Positions 7,808-15,881 are shown, counted from the first letter of the stretch. The stretch: DNA of 16,755 bases from DAOUAM01 sp034433305 (GCA_034433305.1 DAOUAM010000092.1:1-16755), one strand, 5' to 3'. Numbers and translations are program-made. The notes: generated by a model from the letters alone, not told the origin.

Positions 7808-7896
7808 CACTCCCGAGGCTCTCACCTCCCTTTTTCAGAAGTTGGCGTGCTGTCCCCTGCACCACACCAGTTTATTCATACATTAATACGGATAAA

Positions 7897-7924
7897 TAGA
7901 TACCTGACGTGCCTGTATGGTCAA
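7897..7924 (-). promoter_or_regulatory. Candidate promoter for cassette 1
   Basis: On the minus strand TTGACC (7919-7924) is followed after 16 bases by TATCTA (7897-7902) in a locally AT-rich stretch. It would give a leader of about 150 bases before the receptor ATG at 7741. The -35 is good and the -10 poor; AT-rich alternatives lie just downstream (7871-7890). Confidence 0.3.
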
Positions 7925-8172
7925 GCCCGGCCCTGTTGCATACTGATAGCAGGCTATTTTGTCTGGTACCTGGGACATTATGATTGAGCCGCATTATATT
8001 GGCGAGAGTGTCCACTGTCAACGCAAGGAAGCGCATGCCGGAGCGCTCGGGGAGTCGGCCAGTGACGAAGGCGTGGCCCACGGATGAAGGTTCCTGCTAC
8101 GGTTGGCCCGCTGGATGGCGGAAGGGCGTGTCCTGCGGGGGCGCAGGCACGTTTTGAGGGCAGGATGGACAG

Positions 8173-8221
8173 AAAAAGCACCAGGCGGGCAAGCCATGGA
8201 AGGGGCCTCCCCGCCTGGTGC
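8173..8221 (-). terminator. Intrinsic terminator of cassette 2
   Basis: On the minus strand a 12-bp perfect stem, GCACCAGGCGGG (8221-8210) with CCCGCCTGGTGC (8189-8178), encloses a loop that can pair further and is followed directly by TTTTT (8177-8173). It begins 18 bases after the DppC-like stop codon. This is the clearest terminator in the window and separates cassette 2 from cassette 1. Confidence 0.9.
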
Positions 8222-8239
8222 GAAGAAGTAGCTGCCGCC

Positions 8240-9172
8240 CTAGTCCAACTGGCGCAGGCGCGGGTCCAGGCGGTCGCGCAGCCAGTCGCCCAGGAAGTTC
8301 AGGGACATCAGGGTAAGGAAGATGGCTGTGAGAGGCGAGGCCACCTGCCACCAGGCGGTGGTCAGGTAGTCCCTGGCCTCGCTGACCATGACGCCCCAGG
8401 CCGGCGTCGGCGGCGGAATGCCAGCGCCCAGGAAGCTCAGCGTTGCCTCGGCCAGGATGAGGCCACCCACGTTCAGCGTGGCTATGACCACGGCGGAGCT
8501 TATGACGCCGGGTGCGATGTGCCTGGCCATGATGCGCCAGGGCGATGCCCCGGCCACCTTGGCCAGCGCGACGTAGTCCATCTGCTTCAGCAGCAGTGTC
8601 TGCGCCCGCACTATGCGGACGAAACCGACCCAGGACAGGGCCGCCAGCAGGCCCAGGAGCAACTGGAGGCTCTGCCCGAACAGCACCGTCATCACCAGGG
8701 CCAGCATCAGGAAGGGGATCGAGTACCAGACATCCACTATCCTGGTGATAATTTCGTCCCACCAGCCGCCCAGGTAGCCGCTGACCACGCCAATGGTGGT
8801 GCCGACGACGAAGCCACTGAACAGCGAGATGGCGGCGACCATCAGCGAGATGCGCGCGCCGTACACCAGGCGTGTAAACACGTCCCTGCCCGCGTGGTCG
8901 GTGCCCAGGATGTGGAGGTCGCCCTGGGCGCCCTGCGCCGCCCTGGAGGGCGATACCCAGCCCCTGCTCATGGGCGCCAGGTGCCTGTCGCGGACCGCAC
9001 CCTGGGCCGGGCTGTAGGACGTCAGCAGAGGCGCCAGGATGCCCAGCAACGCCAACACTGCAAGGACGACGATGGGGATTACCGGATAGCGCCTGACGAA
9101 ATGCCAGGCGTTGCGCAGCGTGGCGCTTGCCCCTTCGCCCTGCCTGCTCAGCAATATCTCGGCACTAGCCAT
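8240..9172 (-). CDS. Peptide/nickel-type ABC transporter permease, DppC-like (cassette 2)
   Basis: Inner-membrane permease subunit of 310 residues. Seen: one membrane segment after the basic FVRRYP start, the HILGTDHAGRDVFTRLVYGA hallmark, an EAA loop YVALAKVAGASPWRI, FLGAGIPPPTPAWG and the ending FLGDWLRDRLDPRLRQLD, nearly identical in the DppC of all three cassettes. Compared with DppC1 it has a slightly longer first periplasmic loop. The ATG at 9172 lies ten bases after the DppB-like stop with AGGTGA just upstream. It is the last gene of cassette 2, followed by an intrinsic terminator. No ATPase gene follows. Confidence 0.94.
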   Translation of the reverse strand: MASAEILLSRQGEGASATLRNAWHFVRRYPVIPIVVLAVLALLGILAPLLTSYSPAQGAVRDRHLAPMSRGWVSPSRAAQGAQGDLHILGTDHAGRDVFTRLVYGARISLMVAAISLFSGFVVGTTIGVVSGYLGGWWDEIITRIVDVWYSIPFLMLALVMTVLFGQSLQLLLGLLAALSWVGFVRIVRAQTLLLKQMDYVALAKVAGASPWRIMARHIAPGVISSAVVIATLNVGGLILAEATLSFLGAGIPPPTPAWGVMVSEARDYLTTAWWQVASPLTAIFLTLMSLNFLGDWLRDRLDPRLRQLD

Positions 9173-9182
9173 TACTCACCTC

Positions 9183-10121
9183 TCAGGAGTACCTGATGCG
9201 CGGGTCTATGAAGGCGTACAGGATGTCGGCCAGGAACGCGAATATCAGGTAGATAATCACGAACACAAACACCGAGCCCAGGAGCAGCGGGAAGTCATTG
9301 TCATACACGGCCCTGAACAGGGTAACCCATCCCACTCCAGGCCAGGCGAATATGCTCTCCACCACGACAGCGCCATTCAGGAAGCCCGCCATCAGCAACA
9401 GCGCGGAGGTAAGGGGCGGTATGAGGGAGTTCCTCAGTGCATGTTTCCAGATAATCTTGGCGCGGGAAACGCCTTTGGCACGCGCCAGCTTGACGTACTC
9501 CGAGTCCAGCACTTCCAGCATGGCAGAGCGCGTGAGGCGCATTATACCGGCGGCGGGCAGCCATCCCAGGGTGATGGATGGCAGGATATAGTCCTTGAGG
9601 TTGAACTGCGGATTGCGTGTCCCTGCGGGGAACCACCCCAGCCAGACGGCGAAGATGGCGATGAGGATGATCCCCACAGCGAAGCTGGGCATGGCCTGGC
9701 CAAACAGGGCGAAGCCCCTGCCCGCGTAGTCCAGCAAGGTGCCACGGCGGGTGGCTGCCAGCACTCCAATAGGGACGCCGACCATAATGGCGAACAGCCA
9801 GCCGCCGATAGCGAGCTGCACCGTCGCGCCTATTTTGCCCGCCAGGATTTTCCTTACCGGCTGCTGCTGGCTCAGGGACACCCCCAGGTCACCCCGCATC
9901 AGCCTGCCCACCCAGAGGAAGTACTGCACCACTACAGGCTTGTCAAAGCCCAGGTCGTTGCCCAGCTTCTCCCACGCCTCCTGGCTGATACCATAGCCCG
10001 AGTCCGGGACGAAGAGGTACCTGGGGTCTCGCGCTGTCCGGCTCAGCGTGAACAGCACCAGCGTGGCCCCCAGGATTGATATGAACACAAACAGCAACCG
10101 TCTAGCCAGGAACCGTGTCAT
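9183..10121 (-). CDS. Peptide/nickel-type ABC transporter permease, DppB-like (cassette 2)
   Basis: Inner-membrane permease subunit. The open frame runs upstream to 10403, but the start is placed at the ATG at 10121: AGGAG sits four bases before it, and the protein then begins MTRFLARRLLF, matching DppB1 and DppB3, with 312 residues, the same as DppB1. The upstream codons give a non-homologous, cysteine- and proline-containing stretch. Seen: first membrane segment (9-28), RGDLGVSLSQQQPVR (76-90), EAA loop SEYVKLARAKGVS (207-219) and the IDPRIRYS ending. It follows its receptor gene after a 369-base gap, the longest such gap of the three cassettes. Confidence 0.94.
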   Translation of the reverse strand: MTRFLARRLLFVFISILGATLVLFTLSRTARDPRYLFVPDSGYGISQEAWEKLGNDLGFDKPVVVQYFLWVGRLMRGDLGVSLSQQQPVRKILAGKIGATVQLAIGGWLFAIMVGVPIGVLAATRRGTLLDYAGRGFALFGQAMPSFAVGIILIAIFAVWLGWFPAGTRNPQFNLKDYILPSITLGWLPAAGIMRLTRSAMLEVLDSEYVKLARAKGVSRAKIIWKHALRNSLIPPLTSALLLMAGFLNGAVVVESIFAWPGVGWVTLFRAVYDNDFPLLLGSVFVFVIIYLIFAFLADILYAFIDPRIRYS

Positions 10122-10490
10122 GGCACTCCTCGCATACCAGTATGGTGGCCAACAGCCCGGGGAACTAGCAGGTTTTCCCCATGCTGTAGATGTTTCTTGC
10201 TGTGCATATGCCGCCGCATACCAAGAAACGTAGTGACGAATACTTTCTGACAAATACGCTGGATTTCGGCTGTTCCCTTGTCTTTCAGGATACCATTTTT
10301 CAGGGGGCCATGGGCAACCCCCTTTTGGGGCCAGGACTTTTACCAGGGTCTTCGGCCCTATTGGACAGAAGCCCCGCAGCATGCTGCGGGGCTTCTGTTT
10401 CATGTATGCTGCGTCTGCCGTTCACCCCGACACGGCAGGGGAAGCGGCCTAGCCATTCATGGTGTACACCAGGCCTGAAAACACTCCAGC
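10122..10490. other. Non-coding gap between cassette 2 receptor and permease genes
   Basis: No gene seen. It holds a 34-base perfect palindrome (10365-10398), a smaller stem around an UUCG-like loop (AGGG/CCCT near 10345-10360), and GGGGG/CCCCC followed by TTTT near 10303-10327 on the plus strand. It is long enough to carry a separate promoter for the permeases, but I find no clear one. Confidence 0.6.
10365..10398. repeat. 34-base perfect palindrome, cassette 2 intercistronic hairpin
   Basis: ACAGAAGCCCCGCAGCA is followed directly by its exact reverse complement, giving a stem of up to 17 bp with a minimal loop. It begins 92 bases after the receptor stop codon. The plus-strand exit is slightly T-rich (TTTCAT) and the minus-strand exit is not, so as a receptor-mRNA 3' end it would act as a stabiliser or a partial or factor-assisted terminator. 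Confidence 0.75.
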
Positions 10491-12515
10491 CTACCGGCCC
10501 GCCAGGCGGATGAACTGCGGGTTGCCGTAGTTATCGTAGTGTGCCGGCCTGGAGGCCCAGCTCTGGACCCTGTTGCTGGCAATCACGCCCTTGGGGATCT
10601 GGACCACGCCATTGTAAAGCTGCCAGTACAGGATGTAGTCGGCGGTCTCCAGGTGCTTCTGCTCCCGGAAGGCCTTGTCCCTGGAGGCGCGAATGGCCAG
10701 GTGGTTCTTGGAAAGCACAGGCGTCTCAAAGGCCACGCCCCAGCCCGGCCTGCTGAGGCTGCTGTCCACAGGCGGGTACGGCCAGTCCAGCGGGAACTGG
10801 TTGCTGTGGACGTCGCCGTTCTTCAGGACCGGGTTAAACTGCTGGCGCTGCCGCATGCGCGGGCTGATGACGCCGCCATAGTCCTCGCGGCTCTGGGTTA
10901 CCTTTATGCCGATCTGCGACCAGGCGGAGGTGACTATGTCGGCCACTTCCAGACAGGCCTCGCCGATCTCGCAGACGTAGGCGTTCAGAGTAATCTCAAA
11001 GCCGTTGGGGAACCCGGCGGTAGCCAGCAGTTGCTTGGCCATGTCGGGGTCATACTCAAGCTCCCAGGGGACGGGCTGCTGGGTGGGGCCGGGGCTGGCA
11101 ATAGGCTCAGCCGTGTCATAGGAAACGGGCCTGGCCTGCCGATTGGGGTCCCAGCCCGGGTACAGTGGACCCATGTACTCGCTGTAGATAGGCGTGCCCA
11201 GGCTGCCCAGCAGGACCTCGTTGATGGACTCCCTGTCTATAGCCATGCCCAGGGCAAGGCGGACCAGCCGCGCCTGCTCCATGTCATCCATGCCAGATGG
11301 GTTGTTGGTGTCCTGGTAGGGCACCTTATTGCCCCAGGGGTTTCCTATCCAGGGATGGTCCACCTGGTAGGCCGGCAAGGCCCAGGCATCGGCGTAGCCA
11401 GGCGCCTTGGGGTCGTTGCTCAGGGGGACGCCTGTGATGGGGTTGGTCTCTTCCCACAGGTTGCCCGAGTACATGATGGACGTGCCCACGTAGCCGCCGG
11501 GCATCGTCTCGATGAACTTCAGCCCCTCCTTGATCAGGCCGGGCACCAGCTTGAAGTCAATGGCCGCCAGGTCGGCCTGGCCGGTCTTGAGCATGGCGAG
11601 GCGGCTGCTGTTCTCGGGCACCTGGACCTTGGTGAAAGTCTTGATGGTGGCGGTGTCGCGCCAGTGCTTGGGTATAGCCTCCGATACGCCGCGGTCATTG
11701 GCCACCCACTCCTTCTGGACGAAGGGGCCGGTGCCGACGGCGTGGTCTATCATCCAGTCCCTGCCCATCATGTCGAACACGGCCTTGCTGCGGATGGACG
11801 GCGCAGCGCCCAGCACGCCGAACTGGCTCAGGGGCAGGCCGTAGTAGGTGGGCGACTGGAGGTCAATCTCCAGCTTGTACTTGTCAATGAGCCGGGCTTC
11901 CTTGAAGACGGCCTTGAAGTCTCCCGCGTCGCCAGAGGTGCTCTCCGGGTTGGTGAAGGAGTTCTGCCGGTTCAGGAACCAGACCACATCTTCAGCGGTC
12001 AGCTCGCCGAAGTCCTGAGTGACACCTGGCGGCGAGTTCCACTTGATGCCCTGGCGGATGGTGATGGTCGCCTTGGAGCCATCGGGCGCCACCTCCCAGG
12101 CGGAGGCCAGGTGTGGACTCATAGGATCGCCGTTCTCATAGACAAACAGGGCTTCGGTAATGCCCATGCCCTGGGACTGCTCCCAGTCGCGGTACGGCCC
12201 AAGGGCGGGGTCACCTATCATAGCGTTGACTTCGTTGACCGCCCAGACCACGTCACCGGCCTGGGTGACCTGGCCGGCGGGCTGGGTGGGAGCGGTGGGC
12301 TGCGGCGCTGCCGTCGGGGCAGGCACGGGGGTAGCAGGCTGCATGGGGGCCTGCGTCGGCTGCTGCACGGGTGCTGCCGTAGGAGCTGGGGCTGGCGTGG
12401 CTGGCTGCTGGGTCGGGGACGGCTCCGCCGCGCCGCACGCGGCGGCGAAAGCCACAGCGGCCACTGCTGTCGCCAGTCCCACCAGCCATCCCGGCTTGCT
12501 CACACGTCTGACCAT
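10491..12515 (-). CDS. ABC transporter substrate-binding lipoprotein, family 5 (cassette 2)
   Basis: Extracytoplasmic receptor, 674 residues from the ATG at 12515. That start is chosen over the in-frame upstream codons (frame open to 12617) because AGGAGG ends six bases before it and it begins a normal lipoprotein signal MVRRVSKPGW with a hydrophobic core, lipobox AAAC and acylated C27. A Pro/Ala/Thr/Gln tether (about 31-88) contains two copies of QPATPxPAPTAAP 22 residues apart. The binding domain follows, with AIDRESI, MGPLYPGWDPNR and WQLYNGVVQIP. It shares the C515-x5-C521 pair with the cassette 1 receptor but has G567 and V594 where cassettes 1 and 3 have cysteines. It is the closer relative of the cassette 1 receptor. 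The ligand is unknown. Confidence 0.93.
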   Translation of the reverse strand: MVRRVSKPGWLVGLATAVAAVAFAAACGAAEPSPTQQPATPAPAPTAAPVQQPTQAPMQPATPVPAPTAAPQPTAPTQPAGQVTQAGDVVWAVNEVNAMIGDPALGPYRDWEQSQGMGITEALFVYENGDPMSPHLASAWEVAPDGSKATITIRQGIKWNSPPGVTQDFGELTAEDVVWFLNRQNSFTNPESTSGDAGDFKAVFKEARLIDKYKLEIDLQSPTYYGLPLSQFGVLGAAPSIRSKAVFDMMGRDWMIDHAVGTGPFVQKEWVANDRGVSEAIPKHWRDTATIKTFTKVQVPENSSRLAMLKTGQADLAAIDFKLVPGLIKEGLKFIETMPGGYVGTSIMYSGNLWEETNPITGVPLSNDPKAPGYADAWALPAYQVDHPWIGNPWGNKVPYQDTNNPSGMDDMEQARLVRLALGMAIDRESINEVLLGSLGTPIYSEYMGPLYPGWDPNRQARPVSYDTAEPIASPGPTQQPVPWELEYDPDMAKQLLATAGFPNGFEITLNAYVCEIGEACLEVADIVTSAWSQIGIKVTQSREDYGGVISPRMRQRQQFNPVLKNGDVHSNQFPLDWPYPPVDSSLSRPGWGVAFETPVLSKNHLAIRASRDKAFREQKHLETADYILYWQLYNGVVQIPKGVIASNRVQSWASRPAHYDNYGNPQFIRLAGR

Positions 12516-12532
12516 AGGGTACCTCCTGTCAT
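12500..12532 (-). other. Ten-codon ORF overlapping the cassette 2 receptor start
   Basis: ATG at 12532 opens the peptide MTGGTLWSDV and stops at TGA (12502-12500), 13 bases inside the receptor gene and out of frame with it. It has its own AGGAGG (12538-12543) five bases upstream. The second AGGAGG (12522-12527), which serves the receptor, lies inside the small ORF. The layout suits translational coupling, but whether it is translated is unknown. Confidence 0.35.
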
Positions 12533-12546
12533 ACATACCTCCTGTC
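12520..12546 (-). repeat. Duplicated Shine-Dalgarno: 11-base direct repeat, period 16
   Basis: GACAGGAGGTA occurs exactly twice on the minus strand (12546-12536 and 12530-12520), five bases apart. Each copy contains a full AGGAGG; the downstream copy is correctly spaced for the receptor ATG at 12515 and the upstream copy for the ATG at 12532. Confidence 0.7.
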
Positions 12547-12607
12547 TGAGATTCTGGCTGCGGGTCTCTGCTATGGTGGTCTCGGATACCGAAAATTACT
12601 GATGCGC

Positions 12608-12637
12608 ATATAACCACAAATTCCAGTCTGATGTCAA
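12608..12637 (-). promoter_or_regulatory. Candidate promoter for cassette 2
   Basis: On the minus strand a perfect TTGACA (12632-12637) is followed after 18 bases by TTATAT (12608-12613), in an AT-rich stretch between the enolase-family stop and the receptor. The -10 is a poor match, but the position, about 93 bases before the receptor ATG, is sensible. Just upstream a small bulged stem (12643-12663), without a T run, could weakly end the enolase transcript. Confidence 0.45.
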
Positions 12638-12664
12638 TCTTTCCGCCGGTCTGAAGGCCGCGGG

Positions 12665-13831
12665 CTACTCGCGGACCACCGTCTCCACGTGGTGCCGGTT
12701 GATGTGGCCCCAGTCCATCTCCACGCCCAGGCCAGGCCCCTGTGGCACCGGCACCTGCCCGCTGGCGTCTATGCTTTCCAGCTCGTCCAGGAACTCGGTC
12801 GGGTACACGGGCGGCTTGGTGTTCCTGACCTTCGGGTTCAGCAGGCCCAACTCATAGTAGTTGGTGTTGCGTATGGAGGCGACGCAGTGGCGATGGGCCA
12901 GGCCGCCGCCGTGGAACTCCACGTCCAGGCCGAAGCCTTCGGCGGCGTGGGCCACCTTCAAGGCCCCGGTAATACCTCCATCCTCGTACACGCCCGTGCG
13001 CACGAAGTCGGTGCCGCCGTTGACTATGAAGTCCACGTGCTGCTCCAGGCCGAAGATATGCTCCGTCTGGAGAATGGGCGTCTTGATGAGCTCTCTCAGC
13101 TTGCGGTGGCCGAACATGGAGACGCCGCCGTCCTTGTACGGGTCCTCCAGCCAGAAGAAGCGGGCCTCGTCGCAGGCCCGGCCCACCCTCAAGGCGTCGG
13201 CCCACGTCTCGTACTCGCAGGCGGGGTCAATCATCAGGTCCATGTCCTCGCCCACACGCCTGCGGACCTCCAGGACTGTGGCAACCTCGCGGCCGATGGG
13301 GCCGTGACCCCAGCCATGGATCTTGAAGGCCCTGTAGCCCAGTTCCTTGCACTGCTGGGCGAAGTCGGCAAAGGCTTCAGGGCTACTCAGGCCGCCGTTC
13401 TCGTCGCCGTGGTAGGTGCTGGCGTAGGCGGGCACGGACTTCTTGTACCCTCCCAGCAGCCTGTATATGGGCACATTGAAGTACTTGCCGGCGAAGTCCC
13501 ACAGGGCCACGTCCACCATGCCTATGGCGGTCCGGTCCGTGTGCCGCAGGCCGCGCTTGAGGTCGTTGTAAATCTTCTCACGCTCGAAGGGGTCCTTGCC
13601 CAGGAGGTAGCCCGCCACCTGCGACAGCGCGTGTTTGGTGCGCTCGGCCGGCCCGGCCAGGTACTCGCCCATGATGCCAAGGCTGGTGTGGATGCGCAGG
13701 ACGGACGGGCGAGTGACCAGGACACCACCCTTCTTGTACACCTGGTTGAAGCCGTTGTAGTCGGTGCCCATGTCCTGGATTTTATGTTCAAAGACTATCA
13801 GTTCCAGCTTGGTGATCCTGGGTCCAGCCAC
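12665..13831 (-). CDS. Enolase-superfamily (mandelate racemase subgroup-like) dehydratase or racemase
   Basis: 388 residues, the normal length for this TIM-barrel family, which removes the proton alpha to a carboxylate using Mg2+. Seen: the N-terminal capping domain, then in the barrel K170-x-H172 (FKIHGWG) where mandelate racemase has KxK, the probable metal ligands D202 (MIDPACEYE), E229 (WLEDP) and E257 (LQTEH), D275 (TDFVRTG), EDGGITGALKVAH (283-295) and H307 (VEFHGGG), candidates for the Asp-His dyad. Family knowledge points to an acid-sugar dehydratase or racemase; the substrate cannot be read. The start is GTG at 13831 with AGAGG upstream; no ATG fits better. It lies 111 bases after the cassette 3 permeases on the same strand, so co-transcription, and action on the imported ligand, are likely but inferred. 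Confidence 0.9.
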   Translation of the reverse strand: MAGPRITKLELIVFEHKIQDMGTDYNGFNQVYKKGGVLVTRPSVLRIHTSLGIMGEYLAGPAERTKHALSQVAGYLLGKDPFEREKIYNDLKRGLRHTDRTAIGMVDVALWDFAGKYFNVPIYRLLGGYKKSVPAYASTYHGDENGGLSSPEAFADFAQQCKELGYRAFKIHGWGHGPIGREVATVLEVRRRVGEDMDLMIDPACEYETWADALRVGRACDEARFFWLEDPYKDGGVSMFGHRKLRELIKTPILQTEHIFGLEQHVDFIVNGGTDFVRTGVYEDGGITGALKVAHAAEGFGLDVEFHGGGLAHRHCVASIRNTNYYELGLLNPKVRNTKPPVYPTEFLDELESIDASGQVPVPQGPGLGVEMDWGHINRHHVETVVRE

Positions 13832-13891
13832 GATATATCTTACCTCTCGCTTCTATTCATAATGTACGTTTGAGGAATTCTTGTAGATTCT

Positions 13892-13909
13892 CCTATCCCG
13901 ATGGATAGG
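13892..13909. other. Stem-loop between cassette 3 permease and enolase-family genes
   Basis: CCTATCC (13892-13898) pairs perfectly with GGATAGG (13903-13909) around a four-base loop. A second small stem, CAGGC/GCCTG (13923-13936), lies seven bases after the permease stop. Neither is followed by a T run, so neither is a normal terminator; read-through into the enolase-family gene is expected. Confidence 0.4.
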
Positions 13910-13942
13910 GGCGGGAATGCGCCAGGCGGAAGCCTGAGGCCT

Positions 13943-14863
13943 CTATAGCTGACGCAACCTGGGGTCAAGGCGGTCACGTAACCAGTCGCCCAGGAAGTTC
14001 AGGGACATAACAATGAGAAATATGGCCAGCCCCGGGAAGAAGGATATCCACCAAGCCGTGGTGAGGTAGTCACGCCCTTCGGCAACCATGAGGCCCCAGG
14101 CGGGCGTGGGAGCGGGGATACCTGCGCCCAGGAAGCTCAAAGACGCCTCAGCCAGGATAAGCTGGCCCACCCGCAGGGTCGCGATGACGATGACCGTGTT
14201 TATGACACCAGGCAGCAAGTGCTTTGTGATAATCCGGATGCTAGAGGCACCGCTGACTCTGGCCAGGGCTACGTAGTCGCGCTGCTTGAGCGAAAGTACC
14301 TCGGCCCGGACATTGCGCACGAAGGCGCTCCATGCCAGCAGGGCCAACAGGCCCATCACCAGGCTGAAGCTAGAACCAAAAACAATAGTGGCCACCAGGG
14401 CTATCAGGAGGAATGGCAACGATAGCCAGATATCCACCAGCCGCATGACCAGTTCATCCACATGTCCCCCAAAGTAGCCGCTGACGAGGCCCAGGGTGGT
14501 CCCAACAAGGAGGCCAGTGGACAAGGATATGGATGCCACCAGAAGGGATACGCGGGCGCCGTATACGATGCGGCTGAAGACATCTCTGCCCACATGGTCT
14601 GCGCCAAGGATGTACCTGGCAGTTATGTTGGGGTGTTCATCATACCATTGGCTGTTCCAGATAGGCGGAGCGGCCCTGGCCCTGAGGTTTTGCCTGACAG
14701 GGTCGTGAGGGGCTACCACAGGTGCCAGAATCGCCATAATCACGAAGGCCGCCAGAAAGAAAACGGGCAACAAGGGCCAGCGCAGCAGCACATGAAAAGC
14801 TTTGCCCAGGCTGCCAGGTTGGAGGGCCCTGGCCTTCGCAAGTGTTGTCGTTACTTCAGCCAT
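13943..14863 (-). CDS. Peptide/nickel-type ABC transporter permease, DppC-like (cassette 3)
   Basis: Inner-membrane permease subunit, 306 residues. Seen: YILGADHVGRDVFSRIVYGA, the EAA loop YVALARVSGASSIRI, FLGAGIPAPTPAWG and the ending FLGDWLRDRLDPRLRQL. It differs from DppC1 and DppC2 at places they share, for instance LGAD for LGTD, WSAFVRNVRAE for WVGFVRIVRAQ and PAPTP for PPPTP, so it is the outlier of the three. The ATG at 14863 lies nine bases after the DppB-like stop. It is followed by the enolase-family gene rather than by a terminator or an ATPase. Confidence 0.94.
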   Translation of the reverse strand: MAEVTTTLAKARALQPGSLGKAFHVLLRWPLLPVFFLAAFVIMAILAPVVAPHDPVRQNLRARAAPPIWNSQWYDEHPNITARYILGADHVGRDVFSRIVYGARVSLLVASISLSTGLLVGTTLGLVSGYFGGHVDELVMRLVDIWLSLPFLLIALVATIVFGSSFSLVMGLLALLAWSAFVRNVRAEVLSLKQRDYVALARVSGASSIRIITKHLLPGVINTVIVIATLRVGQLILAEASLSFLGAGIPAPTPAWGLMVAEGRDYLTTAWWISFFPGLAIFLIVMSLNFLGDWLRDRLDPRLRQL

Positions 14864-14872
14864 GTACGTGTC

Positions 14873-15829
14873 CTAGGAGTACCTGATTCTGGGGTCAATG
14901 TAGCCATAGGCCAGATCAGCCAGCAGGTTCATGGTTATAAAGATTACCGTGAATAGAAGGACCGACCCGGTCAGTACTGGGAAGTCGTTGTTGTTTACAG
15001 CCTCCACAGCCAGCCTGCCCAGTCCTGGCCAGGCAAATACCGTCTCCACCACTACAGCCCCTGTAATGAAGCCCGCCATGAGAAGGGCGGAAAAGGTAAG
15101 AGGGGGGATCAAAGCATTACGAAAGGCATGTTTCCAGATAATCTTCAGACTGGTCACACCCTTTGCCCTGGCCAGCTTAATGAACTCAGAGTCCAAGATA
15201 TCCAGCATGGCTGAGCGAGTCAGGCGCAGGTAGCCGGCCGCCGCCAGCCACCCTAAAGTTACCGCGGGAAGGATATAGAACCGAATATTATCCCAGGCCA
15301 GGGGGAACCCCCGGTGGATGCCTCTTGTCCCGCTGGGAAACCAGCCCAGGTGTACCGCAAACAATAATATTGCAATGATGCCCACCCAGAATGCCGGCAG
15401 GGCCTGACCAAACAAGGCGAACCCTCGTGCCAAATAGTCCAGTAAGGTCCCCCTCCTGACTGCTGAGACCACGCCCAGGGGCACGCCCACGATGGTGGCG
15501 AAAAGCCATGCTGCAAGGCCCAGTTGCAGAGTGGCGCCAATTTTCTCCTGGAGCACCCTGCTGACGGGTTTTTCGTCAAGGAGGGTCTTCCCCATGTCGC
15601 CGCGCAGCATGCGGCCCAGCCACATGAAGTACTGGACAACAAGAGGCTTGTCCAGTCCTAGCTTCTTTCCCAGGGCCTCATACTGCTCTTCGCTGACGCC
15701 GTAACCACCAGGCTTGGCATACAAGAGCCGGGGGTCTCCCGCCATGCGCGAAAGGGCGAAAACTATTGCAGTGGCTGCCACCACGGACAGCAGCGCATAA
15801 AGCAGCCGCCTGGCCAAAAATGCGTACAT
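14873..15829 (-). CDS. Peptide/nickel-type ABC transporter permease, DppB-like (cassette 3)
   Basis: Inner-membrane permease subunit, 318 residues. Seen: MYAFLARRLLYALLS start with a first membrane segment (9-28), RGDMGKTLLDEKPVSRVL (76-93), further membrane segments, the EAA loop SEFIKLARAKGVT (214-226) and the IDPRIRYS ending. A six-residue insertion near 170-180, relative to DppB1 and DppB2, sits in a periplasmic loop. The ATG at 15829 has GGAAGGAG directly upstream, slightly close to the start. It follows its receptor gene after 244 bases that include a 16-bp perfect stem. Confidence 0.94.
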   Translation of the reverse strand: MYAFLARRLLYALLSVVAATAIVFALSRMAGDPRLLYAKPGGYGVSEEQYEALGKKLGLDKPLVVQYFMWLGRMLRGDMGKTLLDEKPVSRVLQEKIGATLQLGLAAWLFATIVGVPLGVVSAVRRGTLLDYLARGFALFGQALPAFWVGIIAILLFAVHLGWFPSGTRGIHRGFPLAWDNIRFYILPAVTLGWLAAAGYLRLTRSAMLDILDSEFIKLARAKGVTSLKIIWKHAFRNALIPPLTFSALLMAGFITGAVVVETVFAWPGLGRLAVEAVNNNDFPVLTGSVLLFTVIFITMNLLADLAYGYIDPRIRYS

Positions 15830-15881
15830 AGCTCCTTCCTTGTCAGGACACTGTCATTCTATCCGGGCGTCAGTCCTGCTG

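Larger units (their letters stand above)
7742..8239. other. Intergenic region between cassettes 2 and 1
   Basis: About 500 bases. The right end holds the cassette 2 terminator (8173-8221); the AT-rich middle (7870-7990) probably holds the cassette 1 promoter; the left end is the receptor leader. A 69-codon minus-strand frame at 8081-7872 has a GTG start and no recognisable motif, so I do not call it a gene. Confidence 0.6.

Noticed and set aside
7872..8081. 69-codon minus-strand frame in the gap between cassettes 2 and 1.
   Set aside because: GTG start without a good ribosome site, no recognisable motif, and it covers the probable cassette 1 promoter.
10122..10403. N-terminal extension of the cassette 2 DppB-like permease to 10403.
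   Set aside because: The extra residues have no counterpart in the sister permeases, and a well-spaced AGGAG sits at the ATG at 10121. The palindrome at 10365-10398 lies within the extension.
10539..12602. Long plus-strand frame (687 codons) opposite the cassette 2 receptor, and similar long frames at 12689-13873, 8084-9196, 5570-6517 and the minus-strand frame 3649-2405.
   Set aside because: They are antisense to genes with clear family motifs, have repetitive Gly/Gln/His/Val-rich translations, and arise from high-GC codon use.
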